Positions 1-7,100 of a stretch of 14,274 bases of DNA are shown piece by piece. The stretch comes from DATCRE01 sp035493595 (GTDB lineage: Bacteria > Bacteroidota > Bacteroidia > Cytophagales > Cyclobacteriaceae): positions 1 to 14,274 of the forward strand of contig DATJHZ010000538.1 of the NCBI GenBank assembly GCA_035493595.1, given 5' to 3'. The notes beneath the pieces are model-generated. The model saw only the letters and a list, made by a program, of their open reading frames with translations, was not told the DNA's origin and searched no databases. The first letter of the stretch is position 1; the number at the start of each line of letters is the position of its first letter. The position numbers were made by a program, and so were the translations under genes.

Positions 1-6
1 GTTATA

Positions 7-552
7 ATGATAAATAGCCAACAATCCGATGAGGAATTGATAACGGGAGCGAGAGCTGGTGATATGCTTGCTTTTAAGAATCTGGTTGTACGCTATGAGG
101 GAAAGGTGGCAGGTGTAGTTAAGTCTATGATTGGCGACACATTAGAAGCTGTTGATGTAGGGTAAGAAGTTTTTATCAGATTTTACGAAGCACTTGATAA
201 GTTTAAAGGCGATTCAACATTGGGAACTTACCTGATTAGGATCGCCATCAACCTTTCGTTAAATGAAATCAAGCGCAAGAAAAGAAAGGAGAGTTTCTTT
301 CGACCATTAGAAGATGGAGAGAGAGTTAATTCATCAACAGAGAAATCAAACGATCTGAAAGAAATGGTTCATCATGAAATCAATAAACTTGATACTGATT
401 TTCGTTTGGTCGTTACACTTCGGATGATTGAAGGTTACTCTACAGAAGAAACTGCAGAGTTGTTAGGCATACCACTTGGTACGGTGTTGTCGCGACTTGC
501 CAGAGCACAGAAGAAATTAAAAATAGAATTTGCTAAACATACAGCATTATGA
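7..552 (+). pseudogene. ECF-type sigma-70 factor interrupted by an in-frame stop
   Basis: Reading from the ATG at position 7 gives an ECF sigma factor of 181 codons, a normal length for the family. Region 2 begins near DEELITGARAGD and continues through EVFIRFYEALDKF and LIRIAINLSLNEIKR. Region 4 holds the helix-turn-helix around STEETAELLGIPLGTVLSRL. Codon 53 (163-165) is TAA, directly before EVF, where ECF sigmas almost always have Q in a D-x-x-Q-x-x-F motif. One C-to-T change from CAA explains it, and the frame is intact on both sides. TAA ends several other genes here, so code reassignment is unlikely. Downstream in-frame starts (TTG 220, ATG 364) could only give proteins lacking much or all of region 2. 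The last bases overlap the next gene (ATGA), indicating translational coupling. This is either a recent pseudogene or a single-base sequencing error. The promoter lies outside the window. Confidence 0.88.
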
Positions 553-971
553 ATCAGCAAGAGTTAGAAGATATTTTTATTCGCTCATTAGATGTTCCTA
601 TGCAGCAAGATGAAAAAGAAAACTTTCTGAAAATGCTTCAGGCTGATCCTTCATTGGCAAAGCAGTTGGAAGATTATAAAAAGATCCGCGCACTTACTCT
701 GTCTGATGAGCCCGCTACTTTTGGTCCATTCTTTGCCGCTAAGGTGATTCATAGAATTCAAAACACAGGCGTTGTTATTGACAGGCAGATCTTTTCTTTT
801 TTCAAGAAATTTCAACTCGCTGCACTTGGGGTGATTGTGGCAATGTTGATATTGAATGTATGGCTTGCTGACCAGGGAACAGTTACATCAATTTTAGGTC
901 TTGATAATAATGCTGTCAGCGAGGATTACCAGATTGCATCTTTTGATTTTTATGATACATTAAATAAATAA
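549..971 (+). CDS. putative membrane anti-sigma factor (single TM)
   Basis: A 140-residue protein starting at an ATG that overlaps the stop of the ECF sigma gene in an ATGA junction. The N-terminal ~85 residues are charged and predicted cytoplasmic (ELEDIF, NFLKMLQADPSLAKQLEDY). One hydrophobic segment follows at about 88-106 (FQLAALGVIVAMLILNVWL), then a ~33-residue periplasmic tail. There is no HxxxCxxC zinc-binding anti-sigma motif. The anti-sigma role is inferred from position directly after the sigma gene, the cytoplasmic-TM-periplasmic layout, and the resemblance to sigma/anti-sigma/sensor operons. The opening, with a sequential count of residues followed by an ADPSLAKQLEDY-type helix, is common in Bacteroidota anti-sigma-like proteins. 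It appears intact although its presumed partner is interrupted. Confidence 0.6.
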   Translation: MNQQELEDIFIRSLDVPMQQDEKENFLKMLQADPSLAKQLEDYKKIRALTLSDEPATFGPFFAAKVIHRIQNTGVVIDRQIFSFFKKFQLAALGVIVAMLILNVWLADQGTVTSILGLDNNAVSEDYQIASFDFYDTLNK

Positions 972-975
972 TTTT

Positions 976-1389
976 ATGACAAGTGAAAGACGAAAATCCA
1001 TTCTTATACTCAGCGCAACATTGCTTGTTGGTATAGTACTCGGATTGTTGGTGCCCGGTTTCTTTTATAAATTAGGCAGACATGATCATGGTGGTCATGG
1101 AAGGCGAGGTGATGGTCCTATGGAACACAAGAAAGATTGGTTTGTTAGCACGATCTATAGAGTTGCTCAACCAGACAGTGCACAGGCAAAACAAATAAAG
1201 CCAATCACACATTGGGCTGCTCAGGAGATTGAACGAATTGAAACTACAGCTAATCATGAAATGAGTGTTGTACTTGACTCCGTTAAAATACAGTTAAAGC
1301 CAATACTAACAGACGAGCAGCGCAAGCGACTGGAGGAATTTGAATCAAACGCTAAAAGTCATTGGAAGGGCAGAAGAGGACATCATTAA
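976..1389 (+). CDS. membrane-anchored periplasmic CpxP/CnrX-like sensor protein
   Basis: A 137-residue protein beginning 4 bp after the anti-sigma gene, so in the same operon. Residues 8-30 form an uncleaved-looking membrane anchor (ILILSATLLVGIVLGLLVPG). A His/Gly/Arg-rich linker follows (HDHGGHGRR, 36-44), then a mostly helical domain with LTDEQRKRLEEF at 111-122. That last element matches the LTxxQ signature of the Spy/CpxP and periplasmic heavy-metal-sensor (CnrX-like) proteins. The C-terminus is basic and ends GRRGHH. Proteins of this family act in the periplasm and bind metals or misfolded protein; CnrX controls the sigma factor CnrH through the anti-sigma CnrY. By analogy this would be the sensor of the operon. 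The His-rich ends are compatible with metal binding, but no metal is indicated. A general chaperone role is the alternative. Confidence 0.6.
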   Translation: MTSERRKSILILSATLLVGIVLGLLVPGFFYKLGRHDHGGHGRRGDGPMEHKKDWFVSTIYRVAQPDSAQAKQIKPITHWAAQEIERIETTANHEMSVVLDSVKIQLKPILTDEQRKRLEEFESNAKSHWKGRRGHH

Positions 1390-1402
1390 TGTCCTTTACT
1401 TC

Positions 1403-2266
1403 TTAACCCAAATAAGATTTAAGAGAATTACTTCTGGATGTATGACGAAGCCTTTTAGTGGCTTTGTCTTTGATCTGGCGAACGCGTTCACGTGTTATCA
1501 GGTACTTCTCTCCAATTTCCTCAAGGCTCATGGAAACAGTGCCATTCAGTCCATAGTAGTGAATCAGAACATCAGCTTCCCGTTGAGGTAAAGTATCGAG
1601 TGCACGCGCTATCTCTTTGTGAAGCGAATCGATCATCAAACGTGAATCAGGTTTTACTTCATTCACATCCGTTAACACATCCAATAGGTTATTAGACTCG
1701 CCTTGTTCAAAGGGAGCATCCATTGAAATATGTCGGCCAGCTAATAATAAGTTATCAGTGACATCAATTGTTAGAAGATTAAGCTCTTCTGCTAATTCGT
1801 TAACCGTTGGTTCGCGCTCAAACTTTTGTTCTAATGTGGATGCTGTTTTTAAGATCTTGTTTAATGACCCTACGCGATTAAGTGGAAGGCGTACAACTCT
1901 GGATTGTTCAGCAAGAGCTTGCATAATGGCCTGGCGTATCCACCATACAGCATACGAAATGAATTTAAAACCACGTTTCTCATCAAAGCGTGCTGCAGCC
2001 TTGATCAAACCAACATTACCTTCATTGATAAGATCGTTGAGTGTGAGACCGTGATTCTGATATTGCTTGGCTACAGATACAACAAATCTAAGATTGGCTT
2101 TTGCTAATTTCTCCAATGCGATAGGATCGCCCGCTCTGATGCGTTGAGCGAGTTCAACTTCTACCTCCATGCTGATCAAATCAAGCTTGCCAATCTCTTG
2201 TAAATACTTATCAAGCGATTGATTTTCGCGATTTGTGATTTGTTTGACAATCTTAAGTTGACGCAT
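1403..2266 (-). CDS. rpoD: RpoD-type sigma-70 factor (primary or close paralogue)
   Basis: A 287-residue sigma-70 of the short Bacteroidota form lacking region 1.1. It opens MRQLKIVKQITNRENQSLD, then carries region 1.2 (LDKYLQEIGKLDLI), regions 2.1-2.4 (KANLRFVVSVAKQYQNHGL, FKFISYAVWWIRQAIMQALAE, SRVVRLP), region 3 (GRHISMDAPF) and the -35-binding helix-turn-helix of region 4 (LEEIGEKYLITRERVRQIK). It directs core RNA polymerase to promoters. The central and C-terminal parts carry unusual substitutions for a primary factor (LLTIDVTDNLLLAGRH, VLIHYYGLNGTVSM, YLI in the region 4 helix), so it may be a group 2 paralogue rather than the housekeeping factor. Its 3' end lies 13 bp from the end of the convergent ECF operon. 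A genome-wide count of RpoD copies would decide which it is. Confidence 0.88.
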   Translation of the reverse strand: MRQLKIVKQITNRENQSLDKYLQEIGKLDLISMEVEVELAQRIRAGDPIALEKLAKANLRFVVSVAKQYQNHGLTLNDLINEGNVGLIKAAARFDEKRGFKFISYAVWWIRQAIMQALAEQSRVVRLPLNRVGSLNKILKTASTLEQKFEREPTVNELAEELNLLTIDVTDNLLLAGRHISMDAPFEQGESNNLLDVLTDVNEVKPDSRLMIDSLHKEIARALDTLPQREADVLIHYYGLNGTVSMSLEEIGEKYLITRERVRQIKDKATKRLRHTSRSNSLKSYLG

Positions 2267-2322
2267 GGTTATTCTATTCCGATGAAGTGTTATACTCTTG
2301 ACAAGTTATTGAATGAAAAAGT

Positions 2323-2502
2323 TCAGAGCGACTCTTTCGCAGGTGGTATCAACTCACGTTCAAAATAAGCTAAAAGCTTGTGCGCAGGGTCATCAACCAC
2401 ATTGCAGTAATAAATTCTATCGAGGTAACGGCTAACTATCAGTTTACGTGCTGGATTTTCCTTGGCAGTAATAAATGAGCCTTCTGCGTATGTATTCGTC
2501 AT
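2323..2502 (-). CDS. small conserved-looking protein, 59 aa, function unknown
   Basis: The ATG at 2502-2500 opens a 59-codon frame ending in TGA at 2325-2323. The product starts MTNTYAEGSFITAKENPARK and continues with RYLDRIYYCNV and a YFERELIPP end. It is charged, has no membrane segment or signal peptide, and uses codons like its neighbours. From memory, similar short proteins with a GxFxTAKxNPxxKLxVxRYxDRIYYC pattern occur in Bacteroidota, but I cannot confirm that here and know no function for them. It sits alone between the RpoD-type gene and the KAS III gene, on the same strand as both, about 220 bp after the KAS III stop. No Shine-Dalgarno sequence is visible, as is usual in this phylum. 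Confidence 0.72.
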   Translation of the reverse strand: MTNTYAEGSFITAKENPARKLIVSRYLDRIYYCNVVDDPAHKLLAYFERELIPPAKESL

Positions 2503-2552
2503 TCAGGAAGATAGTGTTAATATGGCTGGAACCCTAGAGAAAGTAACGAAGA

Positions 2553-2589
2553 TGCATCAGGCAAGCCTCTATGGGAGATGCCTGATGTA
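2553..2589. repeat. hairpin, 9-bp perfect stem, between KAS III and small gene
   Basis: CATCAGGCA (2555-2563) and TGCCTGATG (2579-2587) are perfect reverse complements around a 15-nt loop. A G-T wobble and a T-A pair extend the stem to 11 pairs (2553-2589). It lies in the gap between the KAS III stop and the start of the 59-aa gene. If the promoter proposed at 2657-2684 is real, the hairpin falls in the leader of the small gene. It has no good U-tract on either strand, so it is a weak terminator candidate; an mRNA-processing or leader structure is equally possible. Confidence 0.55.
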
Positions 2590-2656
2590 ATGAGAAGTGG
2601 TAAAGAAATAAGCTGAGATTAGAAGCTATATAGGTCAATACGCTTCAATTGCCATA

Positions 2657-2684
2657 TTTATAATGCAAAGTCTGTCACTGTCAA
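2657..2684 (-). promoter_or_regulatory. possible promoter for the 59-aa gene
   Basis: On the minus strand, TTGACA (2684-2679) is followed after 16 bp by TATAAA (2662-2657), about 155 bp upstream of the 59-aa gene and just after the KAS III stop. This fits a general sigma-70 promoter. The Bacteroidota consensus (TTG plus TAnnTTTG) is not matched well, so the call is weak. Confidence 0.3.
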
Positions 2685-2722
2685 CAACACCTTATAGCTG
2701 GTCGGGTTAGATGCTCAGTTTA

Positions 2723-3790
2723 TCAAAATTGATAGAGCAGTGCGTTGATATTCATTCCAGCACCCACAGATGCCATGATTACCTTATCGCCTGGTAGCAA
2801 TGTATGATCAGGCAAGTTGCCTTTAAGAATTAAGTCGAGAAGCGTTGGCACAGTAGCAACGGAGCTGTTTCCTAGCCAACTTATAGTCATAGGCATAATG
2901 CCTTCAGGTATTGAATCATGACCATATAATTTAAAAAGTCTTTCGAGAATGGCGGCGTCCATTTTGTCATTTGCCTGATGCACCAACACCTTCTTGATCT
3001 CAGTAATATCGGTTCCGGTTTTATCCAGCACATTCTTTATAACAAGTGGTACAAAGTTTAATGCAAACTCATAAACTTTACGACCATTCATTTTAATGTA
3101 AAGATCATTCTTCATTTCTGTACCGGGAGAATAAGAGCTGCCCATGTGTAACAACATGGAGAGATCAACGGCATGTGTTTGTGTTTTACAGGCTATGATG
3201 CCTTTATCACTGTTATGAGCTTCAATGATTACGGCGCCACTGCCATCGCTATAGATCATGGAGTCTCTGTCGTGAGGATCTATAACACGTGACAATGTTT
3301 CAGTACCAATAACGAGACAACGTTTTGCATCACCTGCTTTGATAAATGCGTTGGCCTGGATAACACCTTCAATCCATCCAGGACAACCAAAAGGAAGATC
3401 ATAGGCAACGCAGTCAGGATTTTTAATCTTGAGTAATGCTTTAATGCGAGAGGCAAGTGAAGGAACTAAACTTGATCTGTTACCTTCATAAGTGACATCA
3501 CCAAAATTGTGTGCAACAATAATATAATCTAATGTCTCGCGATCAATACCCGAAGAGTTAATAGCATCTTCTGCAGAAAGATAACCCAGGTCTGAAGCTT
3601 GTTGATCTGGTCGCGCATACTTTCGTTCTATGATACCTGTAATCTCACTGAATTTTTCAATGACACTTTCATTACTCCGTGTGAGCTTCGTTCCATCTTT
3701 TTCAAAAAAGATATTGTCGTTAAATGAAGCATTGATAATGTTAACATCTGGAATGTAGCTTCCTGAACCTATAATTACTGACCTGGTCAT
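2723..3790 (-). CDS. 3-oxoacyl-ACP synthase III family protein (FabH-like)
   Basis: A 355-residue ketoacyl synthase III with thiolase fold. Family members condense an acyl-CoA or acyl-ACP starter with malonyl-ACP in fatty-acid or secondary-metabolite synthesis. The catalytic triad is recognisable: Cys136 in DLPFGCPGWIEGV, His271 in VLVHQANDKMD, and Asn308 in SWLGNSSVATVP. The C-terminal GDKVIMASVGAGMN is the usual end of the fold. It is longer than E. coli FabH (317 aa), has an N-terminal extension with ERKYARPDQQASDLG, and replaces the usual A-x-C-x-G nucleophile context with FGCPGW. That block fits a Bacteroidota-specific KAS III clade rather than canonical FabH. It stands alone, with no acp, fabD or plsX beside it, so the housekeeping FabH is probably elsewhere and the starter unit here is unknown. 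Confidence 0.88.
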   Translation of the reverse strand: MTRSVIIGSGSYIPDVNIINASFNDNIFFEKDGTKLTRSNESVIEKFSEITGIIERKYARPDQQASDLGYLSAEDAINSSGIDRETLDYIIVAHNFGDVTYEGNRSSLVPSLASRIKALLKIKNPDCVAYDLPFGCPGWIEGVIQANAFIKAGDAKRCLVIGTETLSRVIDPHDRDSMIYSDGSGAVIIEAHNSDKGIIACKTQTHAVDLSMLLHMGSSYSPGTEMKNDLYIKMNGRKVYEFALNFVPLVIKNVLDKTGTDITEIKKVLVHQANDKMDAAILERLFKLYGHDSIPEGIMPMTISWLGNSSVATVPTLLDLILKGNLPDHTLLPGDKVIMASVGAGMNINALLYQF

Positions 3791-3812
3791 CTATAAAAAT
3801 TACTGTGATACA

Positions 3813-3832
3813 AAGTCCATTGTAAAGGACTT
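3813..3832. promoter_or_regulatory. inverted repeat upstream of the KAS III gene (operator candidate)
   Basis: AAGTCC (3813-3818) and GGACTT (3827-3832) form a perfect 6-bp inverted repeat with an 8-bp spacer, 23-42 bp upstream of the KAS III start codon. That is where a dimeric repressor or activator could meet the promoter. The minus-strand sequence ACTTTG overlapping its proximal arm loosely resembles the TTTG of a Bacteroidota -7 box, without the leading TA. Confidence 0.3.
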
Positions 3833-3875
3833 AATTAGTTTAATCGATCAACTCGAAGAATCAAGTAGGAGTGAA

Positions 3876-3893
3876 TTTTCTGATAACAGAAAA
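3876..3893. repeat. 7-bp perfect hairpin with ATAA loop
   Basis: TTTTCTG and CAGAAAA pair perfectly around a 4-nt loop. On the minus strand it lies about 216 bp beyond the sensor-kinase stop. Its AT-rich stem and the lack of a T-run after it make it a poor terminator. Confidence 0.4.
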
Positions 3894-3998
3894 AACTTCT
3901 TGCCAGACAATTATAATTGAAGCAGTTAAATTTAGTATTTAAAAATCACTATTGATAGAATGATGCTTGATTATAAAGAGAACTTATAAAATTTTCTT

Positions 3999-4020
3999 AC
4001 CTACCGTTCATACGTTAGGT
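3999..4020 (-). terminator. possible terminator-like hairpin after the sensor kinase
   Basis: ACCTA (3999-4003) pairs with TAGGT (4016-4020); an inner CG/CG pair and one mismatch close a 6-nt loop. It lies about 90 bp beyond the kinase stop on the minus strand. It is followed there by AAGAAAATTTTAT rather than a clean T-run, so intrinsic termination is doubtful. Confidence 0.25.
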
Positions 4021-4108
4021 TAGTTTCTTTTGTGATTGATAGATTGAATCAGAAATGTATTTGATTGTTGGGCACGCAATTATAAAGTATTTCTTTTTTT
4101 TAATGCGA

Positions 4109-7100
4109 TTAAGCGAACGCGATTTGTTCGACTTTAGCAGGAAGAATTATTTTAAAAGATATTCCCTGATTTACCTTACCAGAGACTTCAAGAGTACCAC
4201 CCAATGCATCAATTTGAGTTTTGACCAGGTATAGTCCCATTCCCTTACCTTCAACGTGAGAATGAAATCTGCTATAGAGTTTAAAGAGTTTGTCGCTATG
4301 TTTTGTTAAATCTATACCTAAACCATTATCACTTACTGATAATAAAATAGACTCGTTGAACTTTGACGATTGTACTTCAATAATTGGTTTTCTATCAGGA
4401 TGTCTATACTTGATTGCATTACTGATCAGGTTCATCAATATGCTATCTATATAAGGTTTAACAGTATTAATTGTTTCTATTGCAGAAAAATCTTCCCTGA
4501 TCTCGGTCTCTGTTTCTTCAATCTCCTTTTGAAGGTTAGCTTTTACGAGTTGCATTTCTTCAATAAGATTTACAGGTGATATTACTGATGAATTGTTTTT
4601 TCGGATATCAAGAATCAAACTCAGATCTCTTACAACACGATCGAGTTCTTGTGTTGTGTGGATCAGCTTATCAAGAATTATTTTCTCATCTTCAGCTGTG
4701 GTGGTTGGAAGTTTTAATACGGCTCCAAGTCCGAGGATGCGTGCTACAGGAGCACGAAGGTTATGTGCTGATATGAAGGCAAACTGTTCTAATTGATTGT
4801 TGTGAGCAAGAAGTTCTTGTGTTCGCTTCTCAACTTCAATTTCAAGATTTTGATTATGAAGCAACGTTTCCTGATTTTTTAGTTCAATGATATGTCTGGC
4901 TTCCTGGAGTTTATAATTTTGATCGGCTAACAAATCTCGTTGAGCTGAAACTTCTTCCTGTCCTTGAACCAATCGATCGTTTTGCACGGCGAGTGCTTCA
5001 CGCTGTTTAATCAATTCAATATTTTGTTGTTTGATTTCCTGTTCACGATTAGCAAGCTCCTGATTTGTATTTTGAAGTTCCTGAGTTCTGATGTTAATAA
5101 GATTTTCAAGATTAGCGTTACGCTGTTCTATTGTATTAACACGAACGTAATAAATGCCTGCAATAAAAAATCCAAACATTAAAATGGCCAAGGCCCTAAA
5201 CCAGATAGTTTTCCACCAGGGGGGAAGAATGTGAATGATCAGTGAAGTGCCTGCTTCGTTCCACAACCCGTCGTTGTTAGATGCTTTAACCTTGAAGGTG
5301 TATGTGCCGGGGCTTAAGTTGGTGTAGGTAGCAAACCGGAGATCGCCGACATAATTCCAATTCTTATCAAAACCCGCCATCTGATAGGCATATTGATTTT
5401 TGTAACTCGCTGTAAAATTTAAGCCTACATAATGAATTGAAAAGAACGACTCTTTATCAGTAAGAAATATTTCTTTTGTTTGCGTGATCGATTTTTTTAG
5501 AATCGAATTATCCTGACCAGGTTTAATAGATTGGTTGAAGACTTTAAAATCCGTAATGTAAATAGAAGGTAAGTTTGTGTTTTTTGTTAAGCTATCCGGA
5601 TAAAAGGCATTTAAGCCTCTGCCTCCAACAAATAATTTACCATCTGTATCTTTAAAAAAGGCTTTTCGTCTGAAGTCGGAAGAATGTAAGCCATCACTTT
5701 CATCGTACGTTTTAAATGTTTTTGTCTCGGGATTGAATTCAACTAATCCATTGGTGGTTCCTATCCAGATAATTCCCCTGTTATCTTCAATAATTCCCTG
5801 AACAACGTTAACAGGTAAGCCATCTTCAATTGTATACGAAATAAATTTTGTTGGACTTATCATTTGATGAAGGCCTGCATGCGAAGTAATCCAGAGCCTT
5901 CCTTTATGATCTTCAAGAATGCAATTAACACGATCACTCACTTCTGTAGTGTCATTCGTCATATACAATTGCGTGAATTTTTTTGTATCCAAATCAAATC
6001 GACTTAGTCCGCTGTATGATCCAATCCAGATATTCTTTTTGCTGTCTTCATATGAGGTGATCAATAACTGATCGCCTTCATGTTTGCCACTGATGGCATT
6101 TTCAAAAATTCCTTTTTCCTGATCCTTTAAAATAAATAATCCACCGAATGTGCATACGAGCAATTCTCTTGTAACCGAAGATTCTGAGATAGAAAAAACA
6201 TTAGGATTGGTCAGGCCATTTTCTCTTTTCAGATCTGGCAAGTAATGAACGAAGCTGTTTGTTTTCTCATCGTAGCGATTAACGCCTCCGTTCCAATGTC
6301 CACTCCAGATTTGTTTCTTACTGTCTTCAAACAAACAATTAACAGCATTGGTAGTTAAACTTGATGGGTTATGTTCATCATGTTTAAAATGATAAACTTT
6401 ATTTTTGTTTTGCATAACAATGCCTTCCTCTGTCCCAATCCAGAGACGACCTTTTGAATCTTTCAACGTGGCATTAACCAAATCATTTTCAATTGGAATT
6501 TCTACTTCAGCAAATTTGATTTCAACTTTGTCTAAAACACAAAGTCCTTTGGCATACGATCCAATCCAGATGCGACCTTGTTTGTCTTTATGCAAAGCCC
6601 AGATGGAGTTGTTGCAAATTGTGAACGGATCATATTTGTTGTAATTGAAATTTGTAAAGGTCTCCGTAGTACGATTCATTCTTGATAAGCCACCATTCTC
6701 GGTTGCTATCCACATGAATTCGCCATCCATGCAAATGTCCATGATATCATTTACAGGCAATCCTGTTTTGCCTTCAGCCGTAGTAGATGATACCGTGAAA
6801 TTTTTGTATTGAAGTTTTTTGGGATCGAAACGACAGATACCACTTCGTGAAGCTAACCAGAGATAATTATCTTGGGGATCTTTTACAATCTCTTCAATGT
6901 AATCTCCAGGCAGACTATTCCTGTTGAATGGATCGTGTTTGAAATTTTCCAGTGTGTTTGTTTTCTGATTCCATTTGTAAAGACCATTGAGACGTGTGCC
7001 TAACCAAAATTCATCTTTAGAGTGTTGCGAAATGGCATAGATAGGATCCAGCGAATGGAAAAGTATATGGCTCTTCCATTTATTGGTTTGATAATCATAT

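Larger units (their letters stand above)
3791..4108. other. 318-bp intergenic region with inverted repeats, no gene seen
   Basis: This AT-rich gap separates the KAS III start from the sensor-kinase stop. It contains three inverted repeats: 3813-3832 (described separately), 3876-3893 (TTTTCTG-ATAA-CAGAAAA, a perfect 7-bp stem) and 3999-4020 (ACCTA...TAGGT with an inner CG pair and one mismatch). A T8 run near 4093-4101 is an A-run on the coding strand of the kinase, so it is not a terminator tail. I see no coding frame of useful length and no tRNA. Confidence 0.6.

Noticed and set aside
163..165. TAA as a reassigned sense codon
   Set aside because: TAA terminates several clearly bounded genes here (971, 1389, 10694, 12660).
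220..552. A separate 110-aa sigma factor starting at TTG 220
   Set aside because: It is the in-frame remainder of the ECF sigma from ATG 7; the TTG sits within region 2 and has no sign of being a start.
1340..2107. Plus-strand frames opposite the RpoD-type gene
   Set aside because: The minus strand encodes an unmistakable sigma-70; these are shadows.
2522..2590. 22-codon plus-strand frame beginning MAGTLEKV
   Set aside because: Too short, and it runs through the hairpin; no support for coding.
4370..5182. Plus-strand frames opposite the kinase core
   Set aside because: Compositional shadows of the kinase and coiled-coil codons with no recognisable protein features.
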